Origin: Niveispirillum irakense DSM 11586
Lineage (GTDB): Bacteria; Pseudomonadota; Alphaproteobacteria; Azospirillales; Azospirillaceae
Assembly (NCBI RefSeq): GCF_000429645.1
Contig: NZ_KE386935.1
Location: 182,946 to 246,945, forward strand
DNA length: 64,000 nt
Reading direction: 5' to 3'
Shown: positions 45,202 through 53,514 of the stretch, in pieces
Layout of the letters: the number at the start of each line of letters is the position of its first letter
Numbering within the stretch: the first letter of the stretch is position 1
Notes under the pieces: generated by a model
Database searches by the model: none
Told to the model about the DNA's origin: nothing
What the model saw: only the letters and a program-made list of their open reading frames with translations
Position numbers and translations under genes: made by a program

Positions 45202-45474
45202 TCACCTCCGGTCGAAATAATGGCTGATGGCGAAGAAGGGCATGGTCGGCCGGCCCGACCAGATCAGCCATTTCACCACCATGTTGGGATGGATGCCCAG
45301 CGCCGACAGTTCATCCCGGCTGCCGCTGCGCAGGGTCGGGCGTACCGTTTCCGGCACGCCGAACCGGTCGAACAGGGCGTCCGGCCCGCTTTTCACCAAG
45401 GGCCGATCGGCGGGGGAACGGATCAGATGCTCGATCAGTTCATGCACGCCGGGCGGCGCTTCACGGGCCAGCAT
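45202..45474 (-). CDS. extradiol dioxygenase small subunit (LigA/CarBa-like)
   Basis: A 90-residue all-helical protein with the LigA-type C-terminal motif SRDELSALGIHPNMVVKWLIW. It caps the active site of the LigB-like partner. ATG 45474 lies one base after the hydrolase stop; the frame open to 45534 overlaps the hydrolase and is rejected. Size matches CarBa-like subunits rather than the larger LigA. Confidence 0.82.
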   Translation of the reverse strand: MLAREAPPGVHELIEHLIRSPADRPLVKSGPDALFDRFGVPETVRPTLRSGSRDELSALGIHPNMVVKWLIWSGRPTMPFFAISHYFDRR

Positions 45475-45475
45475 C

Positions 45476-46297
45476 TCAAACCTCCAGATCCAGGAAATGA
45501 TCGACGGCGGCGCAGAAATCAGCCTGCGCCTCAATCATCGCCCAATGGCCACAGTTCGGCACGATATAGCCCCAGCTATTCTCGAACAGATCCAGGAACC
45601 GGTAGGCGCGGGCCAGGGTGGAGACGCCATCCTGCTTGCCATTGACCACCAGCACCGGATGCTTGATCGACCGCAGATCATCCTCGGCGAAATTCAGCGT
45701 GCCCTTGCGGGTCCAGCCATTGATGGCGGCCAGGGCAGCACGGGCTTCCGGGGGATCGACGATATCGTAGCGGTACTGCACCATCTCGTCCGACGGAACG
45801 AATCCGGGGGCCGTCAACCCGCCGATCACACGGCGCATGCCGTCCAGGGTGAAATCATAATTGAGATTATGCAGCAGATGGGCCGAGGGCTTTTCCGGGA
45901 TCGGCAGGCCGGCACTGCCCATCAGCACCAGCTTGGAGACCCGGTCCGGATCGGCCAGCGTAACGCTGATCGCCGTGGCACCCCCCATGGAATTGCCGAC
46001 CAGGGCGGCCTTCTCAATCCCCATTGCCTTCAGGAAAGCCAGCAGGTGGCGGCCGCGGCCGGGCTGGTCATATTCATAGGCTTCCGGCGACGGCTTGTCG
46101 GTCTTGCCAAAACCGATCATGTCCGGCGCGATGACGCGGAAGCGCTTGGCAAAATGCGGGATGCAATCCTTCCAGTTGCCCCAGCTATCCGCCCCGGCCC
46201 CGCCGCCATGTACCAGCACCAGCACGGGGCCGGACCCGGATTCCAGATAATGGGTGCGGATGCCATCCGCGTCGATGAAGTTTGAAGTGATGGTCAT
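45476..46297 (-). CDS. meta-cleavage product hydrolase (alpha/beta)
   Basis: A 273-residue alpha/beta hydrolase of the MhpC/BphD/CarC group. It breaks the C-C bond of a vinylogous 1,5-diketone from ring cleavage, releasing 2-hydroxypenta-2,4-dienoate and an acid. The nucleophile is Ser103 in GNSMGG, with acid Asp in VNGKQDG, base His in NCGHWAM and oxyanion region HGGGAGA. AAAGGATC precedes the ATG. The operon order hydrolase-LigA-LigB follows the Rieske gene on the same strand. Confidence 0.92.
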   Translation of the reverse strand: MTITSNFIDADGIRTHYLESGSGPVLVLVHGGGAGADSWGNWKDCIPHFAKRFRVIAPDMIGFGKTDKPSPEAYEYDQPGRGRHLLAFLKAMGIEKAALVGNSMGGATAISVTLADPDRVSKLVLMGSAGLPIPEKPSAHLLHNLNYDFTLDGMRRVIGGLTAPGFVPSDEMVQYRYDIVDPPEARAALAAINGWTRKGTLNFAEDDLRSIKHPVLVVNGKQDGVSTLARAYRFLDLFENSWGYIVPNCGHWAMIEAQADFCAAVDHFLDLEV

Positions 46298-46339
46298 GGG
46301 GGTGATCCTTTGGGGGCGGGGGGCTTAACGTTGCACTTT

Positions 46340-46423
46340 CCGTCACCCCGGCGCAGGCCGGGGTCCAGACTGCCAATCGCTTCGCCCTACGAAACTGGAC
46401 CCCGGCCTGCGCCGGGGTGACGG
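46340..46423. repeat. dispersed palindromic element, copy 2 (intact)
   Basis: The left arm CCGTCACCCCGGCGCAGG continues to GGTCCAG; the right arm is its near-perfect complement ending GGGGTGACGG, giving a long hairpin with about a 26-base centre. It sits between the Rieske and hydrolase genes inside the catabolic operon and is the intact version of the element at 32944. Confidence 0.85.
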
Positions 46424-46457
46424 CAGAGAGGAAGGGCGCCTATCGGCGCCCCCCTCC

Positions 46458-47627
46458 TCAGCGCAGATGCGCGGGCGTCTGGATGCCGCGGCCGTGGCGG
46501 GCGGCCAGGCGGCGCCATTCCAGGATGGTTACATCCGGCTCGCACAGCATCTCGTCCACCCAGCCGAAATCATCGGCGTAGAAGGGTTCCGTCACCTCGC
46601 GCGCCCAGATGTCATCACCGTTGAACCCATCCAGCCCGTGCGGCTTCCAGACAGATTCGAACTCCCCGGCGAAGGTCAGCTTATCCTCTTCCGACGCGAC
46701 CGGGCAGCCGATGGTCTGGACGTAAAGATGCGTCTTGTCATCCATCGGCACATACCATTCAAACTGGGTCAGGCCGGGACCGGGGAATTCCGCGACCTTC
46801 AGCACACCCGGCAGCCAGATGGAAGTGCCGACCGAAGCCGAGGTACCGGAGACGTTGGGCGTGCGCGGCCCGCGCACCACGACACGGCCATCAATCACGC
46901 CTTCCCACACCGGATGGTGCTGGGCGAAATCGTCGATCACACCCTTGGGCCCATCGGCCTCTTCCACCAGTTCCACCGCCCCCGGCAACGGCGTGTGGCC
47001 GATGGGGAAGTTGAAATGCCGGTAGTGACGCAGCGTCGTGTCCTTGTGAATGAAGATATGCAGGCTGTCGAAGCCGTTCTCCGCGCCCAGTCGCCAGTTG
47101 GAGTTCACGACCCGGTGCTTGCCCAGCACCATGATATCCTCATCCAAAAAGCCCGGCGGCACATCCTGGGCCAGCGGCGGCGGGGGATTATCCTCATCCG
47201 TATCACCGACAAAGACGAAGACCAGACCCTTTGCCTCCTCCACCGGATAGGAGACGATCTTGCGCCGGCCGATCAGGCGGCTGTCCGGCACGGCCAGGAT
47301 ATTGACCAGTTCCCCGGTCTGGAAACGGTAGGTATAGCCGTGATACCAGCAGGTGATCGTGTCCTTGGTATAGCAATCGGGCTTGCGCGACAGCGGCACG
47401 CCGCGATGCAGACACCGGTCGCGGATCGCATAGACCTTACCGTCGATCCGCTTCAGCAGAAGCTGCTCGCCCAGCACCTTGACGATCTCGATCTGGCCTT
47501 CGTCGATCTCCTTGGAGAAGCGGACCGGGTACCAATGGTTCCGGAAACCCATCTTGGCTTCCACATACCCACCCCAATCACCCACGGCCTTGGCAACGTC
47601 CGGGTTCACCAGATTCTCATCCGTCAT
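46458..47627 (-). CDS. Rieske oxygenase, carbazole 1,9a-dioxygenase (CarAa)-like
   Basis: A 389-residue terminal oxygenase. The Rieske site is C72-L-H74 and C93-W-Y-H96; the mononuclear iron site has His190 and His194 (ENGFDSLHIFIHKD) and an Asp at about 338 (GFNGDDIWARE). The remembered CarAa of Pseudomonas resinovorans CA10 (384 residues) shares GFRNHWYPV-FSKEI, DRCLHRGV-LS, TITCWYH, IWLPGVLKV, QFEWYVP and GIQT-AH, so the relationship is close in architecture. CarAa is a homotrimer without beta subunit, and none is present here. It likely attacks an angular or ring-fusion position of a bicyclic or N-containing aromatic. ATG 47627 has AGGGA upstream. Confidence 0.9.
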   Translation of the reverse strand: MTDENLVNPDVAKAVGDWGGYVEAKMGFRNHWYPVRFSKEIDEGQIEIVKVLGEQLLLKRIDGKVYAIRDRCLHRGVPLSRKPDCYTKDTITCWYHGYTYRFQTGELVNILAVPDSRLIGRRKIVSYPVEEAKGLVFVFVGDTDEDNPPPPLAQDVPPGFLDEDIMVLGKHRVVNSNWRLGAENGFDSLHIFIHKDTTLRHYRHFNFPIGHTPLPGAVELVEEADGPKGVIDDFAQHHPVWEGVIDGRVVVRGPRTPNVSGTSASVGTSIWLPGVLKVAEFPGPGLTQFEWYVPMDDKTHLYVQTIGCPVASEEDKLTFAGEFESVWKPHGLDGFNGDDIWAREVTEPFYADDFGWVDEMLCEPDVTILEWRRLAARHGRGIQTPAHLR

Positions 47628-47659
47628 GTCGCGTCCCTGCTGCTGGATCATACTTTGTG

Positions 47660-47676
47660 TGATTGTATGACAAACA
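47660..47676. promoter_or_regulatory. regulon palindrome, site 6
   Basis: TGATTGT-ATG-ACAAACA, 6 of 7 arm positions symmetric, preceded by an ACTTTGT half-site at 47652. It lies 32 bp before the Rieske oxygenase ATG. Confidence 0.65.
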
Positions 47677-47705
47677 TTTTGTAATGCAATGCTTGTGTTG
47701 GAAAA

Positions 47706-48494
47706 TCATGCGCTCAGGCTGAAACCCACGCGGCCAATCCCGTCGATGCTGGCTTCCACCCGGTCGCCGGCCTGGACGCCAACCATGGGACCCAGGGCGC
47801 CGGACAGGATCAGTTCGCCGGCGCGCAGCGGTTCCCCAAAACTGGCGGCACGGCGGGCCAGCCAGGCGACGGCATTCAGCGGGCCGCCCAGACAGTCCCG
47901 TCCCCGCCCGGTGGAAACCACCTTGCCGTTGACCGACAAAGACATGGCGCACTCCACCAGATCCAGCCCGTCCAGCCGGCGCGCCGGGCCGCCCAGCGCC
48001 AGCAAGCCGGAAGAAGCATTGTCGGCAATGGTATCGACGATGCGGATGTCCCAGCCGGCGATGCGGCTGCCCACAATTTCAATGGAAGGCAGCACCCAGT
48101 CGATGGCGCGCACGACATCGGCGACACTCGCATCGTGATAAGGCAGATCTTCCTTCAGCAGGAAGGCGATCTCCGCCTCCACGCGCGGCTGCTGCAGGCG
48201 GGAAAACGGCACCTCGTCGCCATCGCCATAGACCATGTCAGCGAAGAGATAGCCGTAATCCGGCTCCCCCACCCCAAGCTGAGCCTGCACCGCCTTGTTG
48301 GTCAGCCCGATCTTGCGCCCCACCGGCCGGCGCCCGGTAGCCTGCCATTCAGCGACCTGTATCTGCTGGATGGCATAGGCGCTGGCCACGTCACCGGCGG
48401 CAAAATGCTCCCGGATAGGGGCAATCGCGCCGCTGTTATAGGCCGACAGAAGCGCACCGGCCATCTGCCTGATCTTGTCCTGATGTTCGCTCAA
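47706..48494 (-). CDS. 2-hydroxypenta-2,4-dienoate hydratase (2-keto-4-pentenoate hydratase)
   Basis: About 262 residues, of the MhpD/BphH/CarD family, which adds water to the dienoate to give 4-hydroxy-2-oxovalerate, the aldolase substrate. Motifs are VGRKIGLTNKAVQAQLGV, PRVEAEIAFLL (metal ligands) and LPSIEIVGSRI. I prefer a TTG start at 48494, because AGGAGG lies 8 bases upstream; the ATG at 48515 would put this ribosome binding site inside the gene. It is the first gene of the minus-strand run ending in the ring-cleavage dioxygenase. Confidence 0.9.
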   Translation of the reverse strand: MSEHQDKIRQMAGALLSAYNSGAIAPIREHFAAGDVASAYAIQQIQVAEWQATGRRPVGRKIGLTNKAVQAQLGVGEPDYGYLFADMVYGDGDEVPFSRLQQPRVEAEIAFLLKEDLPYHDASVADVVRAIDWVLPSIEIVGSRIAGWDIRIVDTIADNASSGLLALGGPARRLDGLDLVECAMSLSVNGKVVSTGRGRDCLGGPLNAVAWLARRAASFGEPLRAGELILSGALGPMVGVQAGDRVEASIDGIGRVGFSLSA

Positions 48495-48525
48495 TTCCCT
48501 GTCCTCCTGTTTCATTCATGTTATA

Positions 48526-48542
48526 TGATTGTCATACAATCA
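48526..48542. promoter_or_regulatory. regulon palindrome, site 7 (perfect)
   Basis: TGATTGT-CAT-ACAATCA is a perfect 7-3-7 inverted repeat in the divergent gap between the hydratase and the ferredoxin reductase, so one site can control both directions. Confidence 0.7.
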
Positions 48543-48567
48543 TGCAAGCTAACGGTTGGGTGACGGC

Positions 48568-49575
48568 ATGTTCAAGGCGACCTTCCTTTTCCAGGACGGG
48601 GGTGAAGTGGCGGTGGATGTGGCGCCGGATCAGACGGTGCTGGAGGCGGCAATCGCCGTGGATGCCCCGGTCCGCCATGATTGCTGTTCCGGCAGTTGCG
48701 GCACCTGCATCGCGGAACGGCTGGACGGGGATGCCACGCTGGAAGCGGGGGACATGGCCCTGCCGCTGACCCCGTCGGAACTGGCCGGCGGCCTGATGCC
48801 GACCTGCCTGACCCGGCTGGCGGGTGACACCCGCTTCCGCCTGCCCTATCCGCTGCATCCGGCAGCCCCGGAGCCGGCGCGCCATGCCGCCCATCTTCTG
48901 TCCGTCACCGCGGCCAGCCCCACGGTGCATCGCCTGCTGCTGGAGGTGGAGACGCCGGAGGATTTCGATTTCCGGCCCGGCCAGTATCTGCGCATCCGCC
49001 CGCCGGGGCTGCGGGCCGTACGCGCCTATTCCATCGCCAGCCGGCCTGCCGATTTGCCGCTGGTGGAACTGCTGGTACGCCATGTGCCGGGCGGCCAGAT
49101 GTCGGAATGGCTGCGTGAAAAGGCCCAGCCGGGTGACCGGGTGGCCCTGCACGGGCCGCTCGGCTCCTTTGCCTATGATGATCGCGCTGCCGCCCATCTG
49201 TTCATTGCCGGTGGCACCGGGTTGGCACCTGTCCTGTCCATGATCCGCAGCCGCAGCGATGACAGCCCGGCCCTGCTGTGCTTTGGCTGCAGCAAGCCGG
49301 AGGATCTGTTTTATCTGGCGGAGTTGCGGGAACTGGCGGCCACGCATCCGAACCTGTCTGTCCGCGTGGCCCTGTTCGACACGGGCGGTGGTGCGGTGCC
49401 GGAAGGGGTGGCGCAGGGCACCGCCCTTTCCGTTCTGACCGACGCCGATCTGGTACCGGGCACGACCGCTTATCTCTGCGGCCCGCCGGGCATGATCAAT
49501 GCCGCCAGCCAGTTCCTCGCCGGCAACGGCCTGCCCCTCTCCGCCATCCGGGCCGAGCGGTTCCTGCCAAGCTGA
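48568..49575 (+). CDS. [2Fe-2S]-FAD oxygenase reductase
   Basis: A 335-residue electron-transfer chain in one protein. The N-terminal plant-type ferredoxin domain has Cys39, Cys44, Cys47 and Cys80 (HDCCSGSCGTC, MPTC). The FAD domain carries RAYSIASRP, and the NAD domain GGTGLAPVLSM and YLCGPPGM. It resembles BenC and CarAd and should pass electrons from NADH to the CarAa-like oxygenase. No separate ferredoxin gene is in the window. ATG 48568 is chosen over an in-frame TTG at 48556. Confidence 0.92.
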   Translation: MFKATFLFQDGGEVAVDVAPDQTVLEAAIAVDAPVRHDCCSGSCGTCIAERLDGDATLEAGDMALPLTPSELAGGLMPTCLTRLAGDTRFRLPYPLHPAAPEPARHAAHLLSVTAASPTVHRLLLEVETPEDFDFRPGQYLRIRPPGLRAVRAYSIASRPADLPLVELLVRHVPGGQMSEWLREKAQPGDRVALHGPLGSFAYDDRAAAHLFIAGGTGLAPVLSMIRSRSDDSPALLCFGCSKPEDLFYLAELRELAATHPNLSVRVALFDTGGGAVPEGVAQGTALSVLTDADLVPGTTAYLCGPPGMINAASQFLAGNGLPLSAIRAERFLPS

Positions 49576-49602
49576 CGGCGGGGACACGGGAAAGGCCAAT
49601 AG

Positions 49603-49634
49603 AAAAGCCGGGAGGAACCACCCTCCCGGCTTTT
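49603..49634. terminator. bidirectional intrinsic terminator
   Basis: AAAAGCCGGGAGG and CCTCCCGGCTTTT form a perfect 13-bp stem with a 6-base loop, giving U-runs on both strands. It separates the reductase gene from the convergent MFS gene. Confidence 0.92.
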
Positions 49635-49669
49635 CTTATCTCGATAACAGGTGTGGCGATGATCGGCTG

Positions 49670-50965
49670 TCACGTCACCGAGAGCGGGGCGCCACGGCGC
49701 TTTTCCGCATAGGGGCGCAGCAGCGTGACAAGCACAATCGCCATCAGACAGATCGGCACCCCCAAGGCCAGCATGGAATTGTAAGAGCCGGTCTTATCGA
49801 AGACGAAGCCGAAAATGGCCGGCCCCAAACCCATGCCCATCATCACCGCCCCGAACAGCACGCCGAAAATCGCGGCGAAACTGCGCAAGCCGAAATAGCG
49901 GCTGGTGAGATAGGCCAGCATATCCACTTCCGCCCCCAGGCTTCCGCCCAGCAGCAAGGCCGCCACCAGGAATGCCCAGGTCGGCAGATCCATCGCCAGC
50001 ACGCCCAGCCCAAGGGCGGAGAGCGAAAAGAAAATGAAAGCGATCAGCCTTGCATCATGCCGGTCGATCAGGAAACCGATCAACAGCCGCCCGCCAAAGG
50101 TCGCCAGACCGAAGATGGAGGCAATCTGGGCCGCATCACGGGTGGACAGGCCCCGATCCGTCAGCATGGGCACCAGATGCGGGATCAGCCCGTACAGCAC
50201 GAAGGCCAGGCTGACAAAGATCGTCACCAGGCTCCAGAAATCGCGCCGGGTCAGCGCTTCGCGCAGCGTGTCGCCGGTTTGGGCGGCAGGCGTTACCGGC
50301 GTACCCGCCGCATCCAGGGCGGGCGGCAGGCCATCAGGGGTCAGCCCCATGGCAGCGGGGCTTTCCCGCAATAAAAACAGGATCATCGGCAGGGTCAGGC
50401 AGAGCATGATCAGCCCCAACCCGACATAGCCCGTGCGCCAGCCATGGCTGGTCACCAGCCATTCGGTGAGAACCGGCACATAGGCGAAGCCCAGACCGGT
50501 ACCGCTACCGGCAATGCCGATGGCCAGCCCGCGCGACCGGTCGAACCAGGAAGCCAGGACGCGCATATAGGGTACGCTGTTCGACCCCACCGCCAGCGTG
50601 CCCATGACTATATAAACGGCAACGAACTGCCACAATGCCGTTACCAGAGGCAGGGACAGCAGACACAGACCCATAATGATGATGGAAGGAATCAGCACCC
50701 GCCGCACCCCGAACCGGTCCACCAGCCGCCCTACGAAGGGCAGGGACAGGGCGGTGCAGATCATCATGATGGATACGGCACTGCTGGTCTGGGCGCGGTC
50801 CCAGCCAAATTCCTGTTCCAGGGGGCCGATCATCAGCCCCAGGGAAGCCAGCCCGAAGGCGGCCGGGCCGGTGGAAATGCCCAACAGGCTGACCAGTACC
50901 ACCACCCAGCCATAGAAAGGCCGCCGGGCGCCGGCTGCCCCGTCAACTCGCGTTTCACTGTTCAT
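49670..50965 (-). CDS. MFS transporter
   Basis: A 431-residue protein with 12 predicted helices in two six-helix halves separated by a hydrophilic loop (about 195-230). GRLVDRFGVRRVL after helix 2 is the MFS motif A. The type resembles OFA/monocarboxylate transporters (WVVVLVSLLGISTGP). It may import an aromatic acid or export an intermediate. No regulon palindrome is evident upstream. Confidence 0.87.
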   Translation of the reverse strand: MNSETRVDGAAGARRPFYGWVVVLVSLLGISTGPAAFGLASLGLMIGPLEQEFGWDRAQTSSAVSIMMICTALSLPFVGRLVDRFGVRRVLIPSIIIMGLCLLSLPLVTALWQFVAVYIVMGTLAVGSNSVPYMRVLASWFDRSRGLAIGIAGSGTGLGFAYVPVLTEWLVTSHGWRTGYVGLGLIMLCLTLPMILFLLRESPAAMGLTPDGLPPALDAAGTPVTPAAQTGDTLREALTRRDFWSLVTIFVSLAFVLYGLIPHLVPMLTDRGLSTRDAAQIASIFGLATFGGRLLIGFLIDRHDARLIAFIFFSLSALGLGVLAMDLPTWAFLVAALLLGGSLGAEVDMLAYLTSRYFGLRSFAAIFGVLFGAVMMGMGLGPAIFGFVFDKTGSYNSMLALGVPICLMAIVLVTLLRPYAEKRRGAPLSVT

Positions 50966-51130
50966 CGCGTGTGCGCCCTTCTGCTTCCAGAATCCAATGA
51001 TGAACCCGCAGAGCTGTTTGGCTTGCAGATTCCATGCCTATGTATGGCAGGCAGATAATTGGCAGAGGGGACGGAGCCTGTTTCCTCTCGAACCTGAAAG
51101 GAAACAGGACTTCCGCTTCCCCACTCTAGA

Positions 51131-53392
51131 TCAGAAAGTGGTGGAAAGGGTGCCGCCGATGGTGCGCGGGCGGGTGGTATAGACACGGTAACCGTCACCC
51201 GTGACACGCAAACCAATCTCTGCGGCCTTGTCAGTCAAGTTCTCGACATAGAGGCTGGCATCCCAGGTGCCAAAGCGCGCACCCGCCCGCAGGCCCAGCA
51301 GGAAATAATCATCCAGCCGCTGGTAATTATCGTTGGTGTCGTTGAACTCGCTATAGGACGACCCGCGATAATTGAAGTTGGAGGTCAGATAGCCCTGGAT
51401 ATCCGGGGTCAGGTCTGTCTCGTAGCTCACCTGCCCACCGAAGGACCATTTCGGCGTATAAGGGATGCGATCCCCATCAAAGCCACCCGTTGCCGCCGTA
51501 TCCGGCAGATCCTCTGACAGTTTGCTGTCGGTGTAGGTGATGCCGAAATTGAACGACAATTCCTGCGTCGCGCGGGCATTCACCTGAAACTCCACGCCAT
51601 TCACATAGCTTTTGCCGGCGTTGGAGATATAGGCGAAGGTGCCGCCCGGATCGGTGACAGAAATCTGCTGGTTGGACCAGTCGATCCGGTAAACGGACAG
51701 TTCGGCGAACACCGCCCGGTCAAGCAGGTAGGATTTCACACCGGCTTCGTAGTTCCACAGCGTATCCGACGTGTAGCGCGCCGGCACGACGACGCCATAT
51801 TGCGCCGCGCCATCAGCATCATTGGTGCCACCGGGGCGGAAACCAGACGCCGCGCGGGCATAGAAGCTGGTGTCCGGCGTGGCGGCATAGGTCAGCGCGA
51901 AATTATAGCTGATCTTGTCTTCCGCCGTGCTTTCATCCAGCGCCACAGTCGGCGCCGTCTGGATTGGCGAGCTGGGGAACCGCAGGCTCTGGGTTGTGAC
52001 CTTATACTCTTTGATATCGGCATCATAATACCGGATACCCGCCGTGGCGGTGAGCTGGTCGGTTACCTGATAATTGCTTTCCGCGAACAGCGCATATTGG
52101 TCGATTGCGGTCTTGGAATAGGCGGAATTGATATCGTCCCGCGCCAGTCCGGAAGCAACGCAATCATCATGGAACCGGCAGAGCGCCATACCGGAAACCG
52201 GGTCGGCCACCAAGGCGGCGCTGATGCTGTCCGCCCGCTGTTCGGCATAGAAGCCGCCGACAACAATCTGCACCGGACCGGAGAAATCAGACGCGAAACG
52301 CAGTTCCGATGACCAGTTGGAGAGATCCTGGGCCTGATGGTAATCGAGAAGGGCCGGGATATTGAAGCGCCGGGCCGTCGGTGTACTGTCACGCGCCAGG
52401 AAGAAATTACGATCCAGATAGGATGTGGTCGCCGTAATGGTACCGAAATCCAGGCTGTAATCAATGACCGCGCTGTAAAGGTCGGTATTGTCATTGAAGG
52501 GCTGGAGCGTGTCCGCCTCGGCAATATAGGGGCCGGCGGAATAATCATAATATTGCGTGCCGTCGACATCGATCTTCTGATGCAACGCGGTCAGCAGGAT
52601 GGACAGCCGCTCGTTCGGGGTGGCCTTAATGCTGAAACGGCCGCCGCTTACGGCCTGGTCATTGGTGTTCTTCAGCGACCGCGTGCCGCTGACCTGGTCG
52701 ATATAACCGCCCCCATTATCACCCCAGACCACAGCGCGGGCCGCCAGCTTATCCTCCACGATGGGGGCATTGACCATCGCCTCCCCCTGGAAAAAGCTGT
52801 TGCCCCCCTTGACCCCGGCCACCGACATGCTGGCCCGGCCTTCCATCTCGTTCATCACCGGCTTGTTGGTGATGACGCGGACCGTACCGCTCATCGAACT
52901 GGCGCCGAACAGGGTGCCCTGCGGTCCCTTCAGCACTTCCACCCGCTCAACATCATGCAATTGGATGTTTGGTTGGTTATCGGAACCACCATCAAGACCA
53001 AGCCCAGTGATGACCGTCTCATCGAAATAAAGACCAACCGTCGGCTTGCCGGCCGAGGAAATACCGCGGACAATGATCTGGTTATCGCCAGCGCCACGAT
53101 TGTTGATCTGGATGGAGGGGTTCAACCGGGCGAAGCTTTCCATACTGAAAGCCTGGCTCTTTTCAATCGCATCGCCGGCAACGGCGGCGATGGCGATAGG
53201 GGTGTCTTTGTTGGTCGTGGCGCGTTTGGTCGCCGTGACGATGATTTCCTCCAGGATCAGCCCGCCGGCTTCATCCTGGGCGAAGGCGGTGGCGGGAATT
53301 GCCGCCAATGCACATGCGAGGGCACCACATTGGAGAAGGCGTGTCTTCAAACGGGGCCGCCGGCTGGCATTTTGCGCCAGAAATTTGCTCAT
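51131..53392 (-). CDS. TonB-dependent outer-membrane receptor
   Basis: A 753-residue receptor. The signal peptide ends near TAFAQD, TonB box region LEEIIVTATKR, plug domain with IIVRGISSAGKPTVGLYFDE and VERVEVLKGPQGTLFGASSMSGTVRVIT, then the barrel ending GGTLSTTF. The type is common in sphingomonads and caulobacters for siderophores, aromatics or glycans. ATG 53392 follows AAGGAGA at 10 bases. The promoter gap with the tannase-family gene holds regulon-like palindromes, so it may import the pathway substrate. Confidence 0.9.
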   Translation of the reverse strand: MSKFLAQNASRRPRLKTRLLQCGALACALAAIPATAFAQDEAGGLILEEIIVTATKRATTNKDTPIAIAAVAGDAIEKSQAFSMESFARLNPSIQINNRGAGDNQIIVRGISSAGKPTVGLYFDETVITGLGLDGGSDNQPNIQLHDVERVEVLKGPQGTLFGASSMSGTVRVITNKPVMNEMEGRASMSVAGVKGGNSFFQGEAMVNAPIVEDKLAARAVVWGDNGGGYIDQVSGTRSLKNTNDQAVSGGRFSIKATPNERLSILLTALHQKIDVDGTQYYDYSAGPYIAEADTLQPFNDNTDLYSAVIDYSLDFGTITATTSYLDRNFFLARDSTPTARRFNIPALLDYHQAQDLSNWSSELRFASDFSGPVQIVVGGFYAEQRADSISAALVADPVSGMALCRFHDDCVASGLARDDINSAYSKTAIDQYALFAESNYQVTDQLTATAGIRYYDADIKEYKVTTQSLRFPSSPIQTAPTVALDESTAEDKISYNFALTYAATPDTSFYARAASGFRPGGTNDADGAAQYGVVVPARYTSDTLWNYEAGVKSYLLDRAVFAELSVYRIDWSNQQISVTDPGGTFAYISNAGKSYVNGVEFQVNARATQELSFNFGITYTDSKLSEDLPDTAATGGFDGDRIPYTPKWSFGGQVSYETDLTPDIQGYLTSNFNYRGSSYSEFNDTNDNYQRLDDYFLLGLRAGARFGTWDASLYVENLTDKAAEIGLRVTGDGYRVYTTRPRTIGGTLSTTF

Positions 53393-53450
53393 ACCCGAGT
53401 CTCCTTGACTGTAAGCCTCTGTTTTCCCTGGTGGTTTTATTTGTTTTGTT

Positions 53451-53472
53451 TGCATACTGTGTTCAGTATGCA
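53451..53472. promoter_or_regulatory. 9-bp inverted repeat upstream of the TonB receptor
   Basis: TGCATACTG and CAGTATGCA are perfectly complementary arms around TGTT. The half-site TTGCATAC equals the left arm of the palindrome near the second GntR gene (56783), though spacing differs. It is 58 bp before the receptor ATG. Confidence 0.5.
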
Positions 53473-53497
53473 GCATTCGCTCGCCTCGTCAATCTGT

Positions 53498-53514
53498 ATG
53501 ATGTATGACAAAGT
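53498..53514. promoter_or_regulatory. regulon palindrome, site 8
   Basis: ATGATGT-ATG-ACAAAGT, with the right half well conserved and one core mismatch on the left. It lies in the divergent gap between the TonB receptor and the tannase-family gene. Confidence 0.4.

Noticed and set aside
51030-51056. Partial palindrome TGCC-TATGTAT-GGCA upstream of the MFS gene
   Set aside because: Short arms and no match to the regulon core; too weak to call an operator.
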